Positions 1 to 11,702 of a DNA stretch of 64,000 bases are shown here, one piece after another. A program made the position numbers and the translations under genes. This stretch comes from Omphiscola glabra (taxonomy: Eukaryota; Mollusca; Gastropoda; Lymnaeidae): NCBI GenBank assembly GCA_964017045.1, contig OZ024806.1, positions 6,964,488 through 7,028,487 on the forward strand, given 5' to 3'. Each line of letters starts with the position of its first letter. The first letter of the stretch is position 1. The notes beneath the pieces were generated by a model, which was not told where the DNA came from, searched no databases, and saw only the letters and a program-made list of their open reading frames with translations.

Positions 1-40
1 CACCCCAACCCATAGAACGTTTGACTTCAAGTGCTGTAAG

Positions 41-510
41 AGCATCACCACCAGCCGACCACGCGCTGTGAGGGTAGCACCACCAGCCGACCAGGTGCTG
101 GGAGATCAGCACCCCCAGCCGACCAGGTGCTGGGATATCAGCACCACCAGCCGACCAGGAGCTGTGAGATCAGCACCCCCAGCCGACCAGGTGCTGTGAG
201 ATCAGCACCCCCAGCCGACCAGGAGCTGTGAGGGCAGCACCCCCAGCCGACCAGGTGCTTTGAGATCAGCACCTCCAGCCGATCAGGTGCTGTGAGGGCA
301 GCACCCCCAGCCGACCAGGCGCTGTGAGGGCAGCACCACCAGCCGACCAGGTGCTGTGAGATCAGCACCCCCAGCCGACCAGGTGCTGTGAGGGCAGCAC
401 CCCCAGCCGACCAGGTGCTGTGAGGGCAGCACCACCAGCCGGCCAGGTGCTGTGAGGGCAGCACCACCAGCCGACCAGATGCTGTGAGGGCAGCACCACC
501 AGCCGACCAG
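41..510. repeat. 32-bp minisatellite at the window's left edge
   Basis: About 14 units built on CAGCCGACCAGGTGCTGTGA with ATCAGCACC or GGCAGCACC joins. The open frames across it on minus are by-products. From 511 to 845 nothing was recognised. Confidence 0.95.
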
Positions 511-867
511 ATGCTCCTTCGTTGATGCCGCCTCACACGCATAGTCAATCGAGTAGAAGGCGGTGCGGGGTGGGGGCTGTCTAAGGGGCGGAATGCCCTC
601 ACCGTCATAAGATATCTGACAGATCAGATTATTTCTATAAATTGTACCCTCCAATCTTACACAACATTTGTTAATGACTATCCCGTTTAATTTTCGGGTG
701 TCATTTAAATGAAAGTATTCAAAAAATAATCAGTTGGGAAAATGTCCACCTAGATTCTAGAACACATTCCTTTCGTCCGCGTGGATAATAACCGCAAACT
801 AAATCAAACACAGCAACGCGTTTGTAGCTATCAATAACTTTTACATCAATCGTCCGACATACATATT

Positions 868-1617
868 TGGTCACGGTCGGGACGTAAGGTCTGTTGCGGT
901 CTTGCTGTAAGATCTGGTGCGGTCATGACGTAAGATCTGTTGCGGTCATGACGTGAGATCTGGTGCGGCAATGATCTAAGATCTGTTGCGGTCATGACGT
1001 AAGATCTGTTGCGGTCATGACGTAAGATCTGACTCAGTAATGACGTAAGGTCTGTTGCGGTCATGACGTAAGATCTGTTGCGGTCATGACGTGAGATCTG
1101 TTGCGGTCAGGACGTGAGATCTGTTACGGTCATGATGTAAGATATGTTGCGGTCATGACGTAAGATCTGGTGCGGTCATGACGTAAGATCTGGTGCGGCC
1201 ATGACGTAAGATATGTTGCGGCCATGACGTAAGGTCTGTTGCGGTCATGACGTAAGATCTGACTCAGTAATGACGTACGGTCTGGTGCGGCCATGACGTA
1301 AGATCTGGTGCGGCCATGACGTAAGATCTGGTGCGGTCATGACGTAAGATCTGGTGCAGCCATGACAGAAGATCTGGTGCGGTCATGACGTAAGATCGGG
1401 TGCGGTCATGACGTAAGATCTGTTGCGGTCATGACGTAAGATCTGTTGCGGTCATGACGTAAGATCTGGTGCGGTCATTACGTAAGGTCTGTTGCAGTCA
1501 TGACGTAAGATCTGACTCAGTAATGACGTACGGTCTGTTGCGGTCTTGCTGTAAGATCTGTTGCGGCCATGACGTAAGATCTGGTGCGGTCATGACGTAA
1601 GATCTAATGCGGCCAAG
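868..1617. repeat. 23-bp minisatellite carrying TGACGTAA motifs, abutting MCT stop
   Basis: About 32 units of ATGACGTAAGATCTGTTGCG type. About 20 units hold exact TGACGTAA, a CREB/ATF/CEBP-like octamer; variants are TGACGTGA and TGACGTAC. It ends 3 bp from the MCT stop codon, so it is likely transcribed as 3' UTR. Confidence 0.95.
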
Positions 1618-1620
1618 GCG

Positions 1621-1784
1621 TTAGTTCACCACCTCAAACCTCCCTGGCGCCCTAAGCACCTGTCTCTTGATGTCGTAGCGTCTCGCCAGCGGAGCCAGGA
1701 CCAGGAGAATGGCCGCCATCACGGCAGCAAGGCCAAGGTATTGGAATGAGTAGGTGTACGTGCCGCCCATATCACGCAGTGCAC
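1621..1784 (-). CDS. MCT-like gene, terminal coding exon 6
   Basis: Acceptor TATGTCCAG|GT completes a Gly codon; the exon ends with TAA at 1623-1621. It encodes the last TM helix (LGLAAVMAAILLVLAPLARR) and a 20-residue cytosolic tail. The 3' UTR runs at once into a 23-bp minisatellite; no polyadenylation signal was confirmed. Confidence 0.87.
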
Positions 1785-4700
1785 CTGGACATAGACAATA
1801 TGGTAAATGTGAAGAGATATCACCGCGATTTTAACATGGCAACTTTGGTTGCCACGACCAGCAAACTTATGTCCTAAATGTATCCCTAAACCTAACCTGA
1901 ACCCTAAATATATCTCTAAACCTAACCCGAACCCTAAAATTATCCCTAATCTGGGTTTTAACCCTATCGGAACCAGGGACAAAACACGCAAATGACTGCC
2001 TGGCGATATCTCTTCGCATCAGCCGACAATTGGTTATCTACACGTTTAAAGTTATTCATGTTCGTCTGTTTCATCTTCAAAATCAAACTTATTTACGGAT
2101 TGTAAATTTTAAAAAAAACGAATGAATGTACATTTAAAAAATGGCCGAATATAGGAATGATGTGCAAAGGAATTGGGTGTGTGTGTGGGGGGGGTGTCTT
2201 TGTTTTGTGCGAGTGTGTCGGGTGGGGGGAAGGGATTTGTGTTGATGTGAGTAAACCTATAATTTCATTTAATTATATTATATATACCTGTAGAGATTAT
2301 TCAAATAAGTAATTTTACTTACAAGTATTTATTGTTAAAAATAATAATATTACATAAATATTTCTATGGAAATACTTTATATAAGCAATTTACTTGAACA
2401 CATTTAAGTAACACAATATTTTTTAAATGTTCAAATATATTAATTAAAATATTTCAAAACATTAAGAAACAACGATACTAGATATTAGAAACAACGATAT
2501 TAGACATTAGAGACAACGATACTAGATATTAGAGACAACGATACTAGACACTAGAAAACACCAGTACACACACTCACAAACACCATTACAAACCACTCAC
2601 CACAAATGGGGTAGGAGATGGAGGCCCCTACCCCCGTCAGCCCGTAGTAGATACCGATGGCAGAAGGGAAGTTGTCTGCCCCCAGCAACTCTAAGACGAT
2701 GAGGGGCTGCATGACGAAGTAGGTCCCCAGGAACATGCCGTAAACCACCGTCATGCCTAGGAGAGAGCTGTCGGCAAATACAGTTAAATATTCTACTTTA
2801 AACATTATGGGTGTAACATTTTTTTTCCTTGACGACATAGACTTTTTTCCTTCTTCTTAAAAAAAAAACCAGTTAGGTGAACAAAGGGAGACTATTAAAA
2901 CAATGAATGAAGAATTGAGTAAACATCGGCTACTACCCTTTTCTGCAAATTATATATTTATATGCTTAGTGAGAACCATTGATAGGCAAAGGATGTTGCT
3001 CGCTCCGATAAGACTGAAAGTGTCGAGATGTTTAGAGTGAAGTCAGTCTTATAGTCTTTTGAATTTTTTTTTTTTTAAAGTATGAGTGGATTATGGAGCC
3101 CAATCAAGCTGAAGAAACGAGTCAAACTAAATAAAGCAATCAAACTAAATAAAGGGATCAAACTAAAGAAAAGAATCAAACTAGAGAAAGGAATCAAACT
3201 AAATAAAAGAATCAAACTAGAGAAACGAATCAAACTAAATAAAAGAATCAAACTAGAGAAACGAATCAAACTAAAGAAAAGAATCAAACTAGAGAAACGA
3301 ATCAAACTAAATAAAAGAATCAAACTAAAGAAACGAATCAAACTAAATAAAAGAATCAAACTAAAGAAACGAATCAAACTAAATAAAAGAATCAAACTAG
3401 AGAAACGAATCAAACTAAATAAAAGAATCAAACTAGAGAAACGAATCAAACTAAATAAAAGAATCAAACTAGAGAAACGAATCAAACTAAATAAAAGAAT
3501 CAAACTAAAGAAACGAATCAAACTAAATAAAAGAATCAAACTAAAGAAACGAATCAAACTAAATAAAAGAATCAAACTAAAGAAACGAATCAAACTAAAT
3601 AAAAGAATCAAACTAAAGAAACGAATCAAACTAAATAAAAGAATCAAACTAGAGAAACGAATCAAACTAAATAAAAGAATCAAACTAGAGAAACGAATCA
3701 AACTAAATAAAAGAATCAAACTAGAGAAACGAATCAAACTAAATAAAAGAATCAAACTAGAGAAACGAATCAAACTAAATAAAAGAATCAAACTAAAGAA
3801 ACGAATCAAACTAAATAAAAGAATCAAACTAAATAAAAGAATCAAACTAGAGAAACGAATCAAACTAAATAAAAGAATCAAACTAAAGAAACGAATCAAA
3901 CTAAATAAAAGAATCAAACTAAATAAAAGAGTCAAACTAAAGAAACGAATCAAACTAAATAAAAGAATCAAACTAAAGAAACGAATCAAACTAAATAAAA
4001 GAATCAAACTAAAGAAACGAATCAAACTAAAGAAACGAATCAAACTAAATAAAAGAATCAAACTAGAGAAACGAATCAAACTAAATAAAAGAATCAAACT
4101 AAAGAAACGAATCAAACTAAATAAAAGAATCAAACTAAAGAAACGAATCAAACTAAATAAAAGAATCAAGCTAAAGAAACGAATCAAACTAAATAAAAGA
4201 ATCAAACTAGAGAAACGAATCAAACTAAATAAAAGAATCAAACTAGAGAAACGAATCAAACTAAATAAAAGAATCAAACTAAAGAAACGAATCAAACTAA
4301 ATAAAAGAATCAAACTAAAGAAACGAATCAAACTAAATAAAAGAATCAAACTAAAGAAACGAATCAAACTAAAGAAACGAATCAAACTAAAGAAAAGAAT
4401 CAAACTAGAGAAACGAATCAAACTAAATAAAAGAATCAAACTAGAGAAACGAATCAAACTAGAGAAACGAAAATTTGAAATCAAAATTTACCCCCCACCC
4501 CATTCCAACCCCAAAAAACAGCAAAAACAACAACAGATCAGCAAAGAAATCAACAAAACAAAACATTGTCAGTAATTGTATTTTTCCAAAATCTATTAAG
4601 AGAGCAGACTTTGAAATATAATGACGTACTTATAAGTGTAGAGGAACGGGGTCAGATTGCCCATGATTCCCACAATCAGCAGAGGTACTACGCTCAGGCG

Positions 4701-7700
4701 GGATGGACCCAGCAGACGAAAGTTGATGATGACCCCAGGAAGCAGGTGCGCCGGAATGTCCAGTACGTTCAGCACGGACACCAGAAACGCACCTTCGTCT
4801 TTGGAGAGCCCTCTCTCGTCTGCGAATGCCGGCAGGTACGTCTGCGGGACAGCCGAGCCGATGGACGCACACAGGAAAAATCCGCAAAGTAACCAGAAGG
4901 TCAAGGACCTCGTTAGATTATTTTCCCGGCATCGGATCATACATTTCTTCGCAGAGTCACCGCTGCATTTCACCAGCCGCTTCGACTCTGCTTTAGATTT
5001 ATCAGGATGCCTCGATACTGGAGCGGATTCAAAAGATTGGTTTTCATGCATTGAGGAGTTTTCGCCAGTTGCTGCTCCATCATTTGAAGTTAGTGTTGAA
5101 GATTCATTGATTTCCCGGTCGGTTTTTGATATCGTCATAACATCCATAAAGACTGAATCCGAGTCTGAACAATTTTCCGAGATATCTAATCCCTCTGCTT
5201 TTTCAGAAACTGCTATCTCCGTGAAGTCAAATTTTGACCCGCTCACCTGGACCTCGCTACGGTGATTCAAAAACGTAACAGTTTCTGGCATGCTGGACGC
5301 GTCAGACTGACCCCGTTTCTTGTAGGCGTCCACCGGAGTCAGCAACATGCTGAAGACAAAGGCGTGCATCTGGACCCCGGCTGTCATTAAGATCCCGCCC
5401 TCGAATGCGTACTCGTCCAGCAGACTCCGACACAGGAGTGGAAAGATCACGCCCCCAAGGCTGGCGCCGCAGGTGCTGATGCTTGTGGCCAGAGCTCTGC
5501 GCTTGTTGAAGTACTGGGTGAGGGCGAGGAATGGCGCCCCGAACTGGAGGGCTATTGCGAGACCTGGTATGATTGGTAAGGGAGGGGATAACAAAACATT
5601 AGTATTGTGAAATGAAGTCATTATTTCATTTCTTTATTTATATCAGGGTTTTGTGGGGTGGGGGGGGGGGTTCTGCCAAGGGCCATTTGCATATTTATAG
5701 CGTCATTCACGAGCCATAGAAAATCATGGCCGGCGCCCCGGCACAAAAAATGTTTACGCCCACCCCTTTATATATTATCATAAACTGAAGAAAATATTAT
5801 CCAAATTAATTTCATTAAGTATTACTTCACCATCAATTATTTTTTTTTTGGCGATTAGTAAATGTGTTAAAATTTACATGTATCAATATAAAAAGTTATA
5901 AAATAATTGGTTAGGTTATCTATAACTTGTTATTGGATTCATATAAATTGGCTGCGCAACTGAAATTTGTACAATGCCATGCTTACTGCATTTTTCAGTA
6001 TCAAATTATATTGGTAGTACGGGAAAATAAAATCTATATTTATTGGAATTTCAATTCCACTTGTGGGCCAGACTAAATATTCTCGCGGGCCGTATACTAC
6101 CCGCGGGCCGGACGTTCCTGACCCCTGATTTAAAGGCTTTTAAGTCTCCTGTCATAGATGGCCCACCGAATGATGTTCGGATAAAAAGTTAAAGCCTTTA
6201 TCACTTAGTAAAACTAACGCTAGAATGAATACCAATTGTTGAACTTTCGTATCCGACTATTGTTGGTTGGGAAGTCCTTATGACACTTATTTTACTAATT
6301 TTTACTATTTTGACGAATTTGACTCATTTGACTAACCTTACTAATTTGACTAATTCGACTAATTTGAATATTTCGACTAATTTGACTAATCCTACTAATT
6401 TGACTAATCCTACTAATTTGACTAATCCTACTAATTTGACTAATCCTACTACTTTGACTAATCCTACTAATTTGACCAATCCTACTAATTTGACTAATCC
6501 TACTAATTTGACTAATCTGACCAATCCTACTAATTTGACTAATCCTACTAATTTGGCTAATTCGGCTAATTATTCAAAGTACGCTTGAGTTAAACTATTG
6601 ACGGCAAAGATATTCAATCGAAACTTTATTATCTATTTATATCTGTACAACGCATGGACATTGACATTGACCAACAAATCGAATGTGCTAAAGTGGGATG
6701 TTACCAAAGCACACGCCCTGTGTTAGACACAGAAGCTCAATCCGATCAAACCAAGCGTTGCCGGCCACGCCCACAACGAGTAGGACAGAGCCAATCAGAC
6801 AGCACGTTCTAGGGGACGTCCTCTTGACAAGAATCGCCATGACCAATGGAGCTGAAGATGGGGAAATATAGGATCAGAAATCATGTGGAAAGTGGTTTGC
6901 GATCAAGTTGTTTAGGTGAGGATAATATGTAAGTGAACATTTTCTAATAAACACTTCTAGCACTGTCTCACAAACACTGTCTAATACTGTCTAGCACTGT
7001 CTAAACAAACACTGTCTAATACTGTCCTGCAATGTCTAACAAACACTGTCTAATACTGTCTAGCACTGTCTAACAAACACTGTCTAACAAACACTGTCTT
7101 GGAGAGAGAAAAACTCAACCCAAACAGAACCACGAATGTGTCGCCCAAAAGCTTTCTTCGGCAGCAACGAAATTGAAAAGTTAAATAAAGAAGTAAATTA
7201 GCTGAACTTGCAAGAAAGGAGTTGGGTACCTACAACTATTTGTTGATTAGCAGTTCTCATTTTGTTCTCGGGTTGATAAATGGCTTTAACATTCCCACCA
7301 ACATACGTGTGATACCATTAGACACTTGCTAGATACACATGACACCGTCAAACCTACCTGTGACACCATCAAACCTAAATGTGACACCATCAAACCTACC
7401 TGTGACACCATCAAACCTACCTGTAACACCATCAAACCTACATGTGACACCATCAAACCCACCTGTGACATCACCAAACCTACCTGTGACACCATCAAAC
7501 CTACCTGTTACACCGTCAAACCTACCTGTGACACCGTCAAACCTACCTGTGACACCATCAAACCTACCTGTGACACCATCAGACATGTCTAACATACCTG
7601 TGACACCGCCAGCCTTTCCAACCTACCTGTGACACTATCAGATATGTTCAACCTACCTGTGACACCATCAAAAATACCTGTGACACCATCAGACATGTCT

Positions 7701-10652
7701 AACATACCTGTGACACCATCAGACATGTCTAACATACCTGTGACACCATCAGACATGTTCAACCTACCTGTGACACCAGCAGACATTTCCAACCTACCTG
7801 TGACACCACCTGTCATCTCCATGACACCATCTGACATGTCCTGCCTACCTGTGACACCATCAGACATGTCCAACCTACCTGTGACACCGCCTGTCATCTC
7901 CATGACACCTATGATGAGCGATGTTTCGGATGACGAAGAACCAAATCTTGCCTGGAACTCCACAAAGAAGATCCCCAGAGATTTGAGATAACCGATCAGA
8001 AGGAACTGGATCCCAAAAGCGGCTGGAAATAATGATAACCCGATGAATGCTTTATCGTGTCACTAAAGTGAAGAACTTCGGGGTAAAGGGGGGGGGGGGG
8101 ACAGTGAATGAAAGATTAGACGCGGTGAAGCGCGTTTATAACATAGGAAAATGGTTCTTTAATAACAGGATAATACAATAAAAACATATTTGTTTGGATA
8201 TGTTCGTTATTTGATTATTGACCATATTTCGTTTTTTTACTATTCCTTAAAACTTTTTTTTTGTAAATAATAATATATACAGACGGGGCCAATAAATATA
8301 GAAAAATTAACCAAACCATCAAAAAGGGTATGAGAAGGGCAAAGAAGAACTGGATTGAAGAGCAATGGTACGACATTTAAAATTGCTTGAAGAAAAACAA
8401 TAGCAAAAAGGCATACCAGTTGGTGAAAGAACTAACCACTGCAAAACAAGGGCGTAGTACTACCATACAAGATAAAAATGGCAAATGTTTGACCGAGGAA
8501 AATGGTATCCTGAAAAGATGGACTGAATACTGCTCAGAGCTGTATAATGAAAATATAAAGATAGACCCAGAGATCCTTAATGTCCCCCCCGCAACGGATA
8601 ATGAAAGATTCCCCATTCTCCGCGCAGAAGTAGAAGCAGCAGTCCAAGCACTCCAAATAGGAAAGGCCGCAGGAGTAGATAATATCCCTGCAGAGTTAAT
8701 AAAACAGGGAGGAGAAACAATGATAAATGCCCTAACCAATATTTGTAACAAAATATGGCTAACAGGGGAATGGCCCAAATCATGGACCCAATCTCTCATC
8801 ATCACCCTCCCCAAGAAAGGTAACCTACAGCTATGCCAAAACTATCGCACCATTAGCCTAATAAGCCACCCAAGCAAGGTCATGCTCAAGGTCATACTGA
8901 ACAGACTAAGAACATATGCCGACAGAATCATTGCTGAAGAACAGGCGGGCTTTAGGCAAGGCCGTGGCACTACTGAGCAGATCCTAAACCTCCGGATACA
9001 ATGAGAAATATGCTCAACACCAACAAAACCTATACCACGTCTTTGTGGATTTCAAGAAGGCATTCGACAGGGTTTGGCATGCTGCTTTATGGGCCACCAT
9101 GAGGTACTACAACATCAACACAAACTTAACCAGAATGATAAGAAGCCTCTATGATAAGGTCACCAGTGCAGTCTTCTTCAACAATAACATCGGAGAATGG
9201 TTCAAGACCACGGTTGGAGTACGACAAGGCTGCTTGCTCTCCCCCACCCTGTTCAACATCTTCTTAGAAAGAATTATGTCAGATGCACTAGAAACGCATG
9301 TAGGGACAGTCAGCATTGGTGGCAGAACGATCACCAATCTACGTTTTGCGGATGACATAGACGGACTGGCGGGAAGCGAGGAAGAGCTAGCCAACCTAGT
9401 AAAGAGTCTCGACAAGACTTCATCGTCCTTTGGCATGCAAATCAGTGCAGAAAAGACAAAAATGATGACGAATAGCACTAATGGCATCACCACTGAAATT
9501 AAGGTCGGGGAGGAAAGATTAGAGACAGTTGGCAGCTTCAAGAACCTCGGAGCAATAGTATCGGAACAAGGCTCCAGACCCGAATTAATGGCCAGGATTG
9601 CGCAGACCACGACAGCACTAAAGAGGCTCAAGAAAATATGGAACGACAAAAATATAGCCCCCAGCACCAAAATCAGGCTGATGCGCTCATTAATCCTCTC
9701 CATTTTCTTATATGCCTGTGAGTCCTGGACATTAACAGCAGAACTTGAAAGGAAAATAAAGGCGATGGAGATGAGATGTTACAGAGGCATTCTTGGCATC
9801 TGCTTTAGAGACCACATCACCAATGAGCAAATAAAAGAAAGGATACATCAGGCAATTGGGCAATACGATGACCTCCTGACGTCTGTTAAAAAGCGCAAAC
9901 TTGAGTGGTATGGCCACGTGACCAGAAAACAAGGGCTCGCCAAAGAGATCTTGCAGGGCACTACTAGAGGAGGGAGAAGAAGAGGAAGACAGAGAAAAAG
10001 ATGGGAAGATAATATCAAAGAATGGACGGGATTACAACTAGGCGATGCTATGCGTAGGTCAGAAGACCGAGAGGAATGGAGAAGAATAGTGTACATGTCA
10101 TCTGTGGCGCCCCAACGGTCGAAGGACTACGGGACCTGATGATGATATATATATATATATATATATATTAATACCGGAGAAATTAAGTTTGAAAATACTG
10201 ACGTAAAAATAAAATTAAAGATTTAAAAATAATTGCGTGTGGATATTTTGACTTACATTCATAATTATTTTGATTTTTTAAAAAATGAGTTCAGTACATT
10301 TTCACTAAATTCTTGGGTATGTGAACTCACCCATCATTATCACCCAGGAATATCCTTCATCAACAGGGTGGAAAGTTGGCAACGATTTCTTATCACACGC
10401 CTCACCATCAACATTCTCCTCCCTGTGTGCGTCTTCAGACGCCTGTGTTGTTGGGAGATCCTTCAATTCCTTACTATGAATGGTCAGAGTGCTCTCCTCC
10501 TCGGTACTCGGTCCCGTGATGACATTGTCACGGGCTCCAAAGGTTCCAGTAAGGAGACCGTTGAGTTTGAGAGTTTCATGACATAAATCATCTCTTGCTC
10601 CGTCATGGACGGGTGAGCAGTCGTGGGTGAATCCATTCTGACGAGAACCCAT
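1621..10652 (-). CDS. Monocarboxylate transporter-like MFS protein (SLC16 family), six coding exons
   Basis: Spliced gene with coding exons at 10652-10331, 8022-7879, 6851-6705, 5563-4630, 2767-2601 and 1784-1621. Phases join exactly and give 625 aa. SLC16 family members are 12-TM major-facilitator carriers, many moving monocarboxylates with protons; the substrate here cannot be told. Seen: a long hydrophilic N-terminus (about 95 aa); EGYSW at residues 99-103 where the family usually has a DGGWGW-like motif before TM1; a TM1 region with FGSSSSET; YFNKRR at 222-227 matching the conserved TM5-side signature; a long Ser/Glu-rich cytosolic loop (about 282-424) between TM6 and TM7; then six further hydrophobic segments. 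The start is the first Met of the open exon. The substituted N-terminal motif suggests an orphan or divergent member. The family call is strong; the exon 2 donor is less certain because it lies inside a tandem repeat. Confidence 0.88.
1870..1968. repeat. Degenerate telomere-like CCCTAA repeats in MCT intron 5
   Basis: CCTAACCTGAACCCTAAATA-type segments recur about eight times; short and imperfect. Confidence 0.6.
2464..2556. repeat. Short tandem repeat (ACAACGATACTAGATATTAG)
   Basis: Four to five units of 21-25 bp, 45 bp downstream of the MCT exon 5 donor on the gene strand. The rest of this intron stretch (1985-2460) is AT-rich with nothing recognised. Confidence 0.85.
2601..2767 (-). CDS. 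MCT-like gene, coding exon 5 (late TM helices)
   Basis: Acceptor GCCGACAG|C completes the split codon from exon 4; donor TGTG|GTGAGT, phase 1 out. It encodes LLGMTVVYGMFLGTYFVMQP and GIYYGLTGVGASISYPICG, the small-residue-rich late helices of SLC16 carriers. Confidence 0.87.
3103..4470. repeat. 18/36-bp minisatellite in MCT intron 4
   Basis: About 76 18-bp units alternating AATCAAACTAAATAAAAG and AATCAAACTAGAGAAACG (or AAAGAAACG), giving a 36-bp dimer period. The period is a multiple of three, so both strands stay open (497 and 469 codons; Lys/Arg-rich on plus, Phe/Leu/Ser-rich on minus). It lies in an intron and is judged non-coding. Confidence 0.97.
4630..5563 (-). CDS. MCT-like gene, coding exon 4 (TM4-TM10 with central loop)
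   Basis: The largest exon (934 nt). Acceptor ATACCAG|GT, donor TATAA|GTACGT, phase 2 out. It contains YFNKRRALATSIST (conserved TM5 signature), two more helices, the long acidic and serine-rich cytosolic loop, and C-terminal-half helices beginning LTFWLLCGFFLCASIGSAV. The 20-odd codons below 4630 are open only by read-through. Confidence 0.88.
6040..6125. mobile_element. One end of a hAT-like element (GCGGGCCG...CCCCTG)
   Basis: TCGCGGGCCGTATACTACCC, then GGCCGGACGTTCCTGACCCCTG, resembles a hAT terminus read inward; the matching left end was not found. Confidence 0.3.
6308..6572. repeat. 18-bp minisatellite (CCTACTAATTTGACTAAT) in MCT intron 3
   Basis: About 14 units; open on both strands because 18 is a multiple of three (Asn/Leu/Thr reading on plus). 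5640-6300 otherwise holds only AT-rich DNA and a hAT-like end. Confidence 0.95.
6705..6851 (-). CDS. MCT-like gene, coding exon 3 (TM2-TM4 region)
   Basis: Acceptor CATCTTCAG|CT, donor TTTG|GTAACA, phase 1 to phase 1. It encodes PLVMAILVKRTSP and a glycine-rich helix (SVLLVVGVAGNA), the TM2/TM3 region of SLC16 proteins, and ends LTQGVCFG, which continues smoothly into LAIALQFG of exon 4. Confidence 0.83.
6950..7105. repeat. Degenerate CACTGTCTAA repeat in MCT intron 2
   Basis: CACTGTCTAACAAACACTGT and TACTGTCTAG variants alternate irregularly over about 150 bp. Confidence 0.85.
7326..7915. repeat. 21/30-bp minisatellite grown from MCT exon 2 donor
   Basis: Minus-strand units are GATGGTGTCACAGGTAGGTTT (21 bp, 7340-7600) and a 30-bp form adding an ACATGTCT segment (7600-7915). 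The true exon 2 end and donor (GTCACAG|GTAGGT at 7879) is one unit of the array. One intronic unit repeats 31 nt of the exon tail. Confidence 0.92.
7879..8022 (-). CDS. MCT-like gene, coding exon 2 (TM1 and start of TM2)
   Basis: Acceptor TTTCCAG|CC, phase 1 in. It encodes AFGIQFLLIGYLKSLG, then FFVEFQ and FGSSSSETSLII, a typical SLC16 TM1 and following segment. The chosen donor is GTCACAG|GTAGGT, phase 1 out; joining exon 3 there gives the usual 14-residue spacing between SSSET and PLV. The same donor string recurs many times downstream in a minisatellite, so other donors are possible. Confidence 0.75.
8285..10141 (+). pseudogene. Degraded LINE reverse transcriptase in MCT intron 1
   Basis: 5'-truncated non-LTR retrotransposon ORF2 in the opposite orientation to the host gene. 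Seen: conserved RT blocks including AEEQAGFRQGRGTTEQI (near 8940-8990), DFKKAFDRVWHAALW (from 9050), VGVRQGCLLSPTLFNIF, and the catalytic FADD in LRFADDIDGL (near 9350), then an Arg/Lys-rich C-terminal region (RGGRRRGRQRKRWED). An in-frame TAA at 8378 and a -1 frameshift near 9000 break the frame. The endonuclease domain is missing. The 3' end runs into (AT)n at 10142. The C-terminal sequence is shared with copies at 13125 and 63838. It looks RTE/Ingi/Nimb-like, but clade is uncertain. Similarity to the 13.1-kb copy suggests recent activity. Confidence 0.88.
10331..10652 (-). CDS. MCT-like gene, coding exon 1
   Basis: Residues 1-107 plus one base. Hydrophilic N-terminal tail ending in VDEGYSWVIMMG, the entry to TM1. 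Donor is ATGG|GTGAGT, leaving phase 1. The first in-frame Met (10652) is used as start. A 44-bp minisatellite lies directly upstream, so the promoter and any 5' UTR exon are not resolved. Confidence 0.85.
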
Positions 10653-10694
10653 GTCTGGACAAGGCTCGGTCGGGCCTTCACCTCACGAGGTATC

Positions 10695-10998
10695 ACATGG
10701 TGTTAACAATGGCACAACATCAGAGCTAGGGATAAATCAAATGATGTTAACATTGGCGTAAGATCAGAGCTAGGGTTAAACCACACGGTGTTAACAATGG
10801 CACAACATCAGAGCTGTGTGTAAATCACACGGTGTTAATGGCACAACATCAGAGCTAGGGGCAAATCACACGGTGTTAACAATGGCACAACATCAGAGCT
10901 ATGGGTAAATCACACGGTGTTAACAATGGCGTACTTTAACATCACAGCTAGGGGCAAATCACACGGTGTTAACACTGGCGTAACACCAGATATAGGTG
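10695..10998. repeat. 44-bp minisatellite just upstream of MCT exon 1
   Basis: About seven units of ATCACACGGTGTTAACAATG + GCACAACATCAGAGCTAGGG. It begins 43 bp from the proposed MCT start, so it occupies the proximal promoter or 5' UTR. 11000-11450 is AT-rich with nothing recognised. Confidence 0.95.
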
Positions 10999-11458
10999 TC
11001 ATGAAATCATGGCCGCATTTAAAATGTGTATTTTTCCTATTCCCCGAATTAACGCATAGAGCGTTTAAGTGTCACCAAGGGAGCAGACAATAACATGTAT
11101 GCTTCACTATCCTGTGCATGTGTCTGTGTATGCGTGGGCGACATTCTTTTTAGGATGAGGATAAAACCCATCCTACGATGACTATGATTTATGACAATTA
11201 TTATAAATAAATAATTCTATCTGTTCTTATTTATTTAAGTTATAAAATTTTTAAAATTTATTTTTCTTTGGGGGTGGGGGGATGTTGTCCAGCCATGTAT
11301 GATATATAGCGGGTGTTGTCCAGGTTGTGTGAACTGGTTGTTCAATTTGAAATAACCCTCTGAACCACTTGTTGAAAAGAAAAAAAATTAAAAATAATAA
11401 TAATCTATTAGGACGTATATGATGTACATGTATTGTTTATTTTCTGACATACACTGGA

Positions 11459-11702
11459 TCGGATGGTGGGTGATAGGCGGCACAATGATCGGATGGTGGT
11501 TGATAGGCGGCACAATGATCAGATGGTGGTTGATAGGCGGCACAATGATCAGATGGTGGTTGATAGGCGGCACAATGATCGGATGGTGGTTGATAGGCGG
11601 CACAATGATCGGATGGTGGTTGATAGGCGGCACAATGATCGGATTATGGTTGATAGGCGGCACAATGATCAGATGGTGGTTGATAGGCCGCACAATGATT
11701 AG
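11459..11702. repeat. 30-bp minisatellite (GATGGTGGTTGATAGGCGGC)
   Basis: Eight near-identical units ending CACAATGATC; open in several frames only because of the period. Confidence 0.97.

Noticed and set aside
1870..1968. Telomere
   Set aside because: CCCTAA-like units are few and degenerate and lie inside an intron.
3082..4575. 497-codon Lys/Arg-rich plus-strand open frame and its 469-codon antisense partner
   Set aside because: Both are produced by an 18/36-bp tandem repeat in an MCT intron; composition is purely periodic and both strands are open.
7119..7157. Possible 36-nt microexon for MCT TM2 between exons 2 and 3
   Set aside because: It would fit phase 1 to 1, but its donor (GTTGAG) is poor, the peptide is not helix-like, and extending exon 2 to the GTAGGT donor already gives the expected length.
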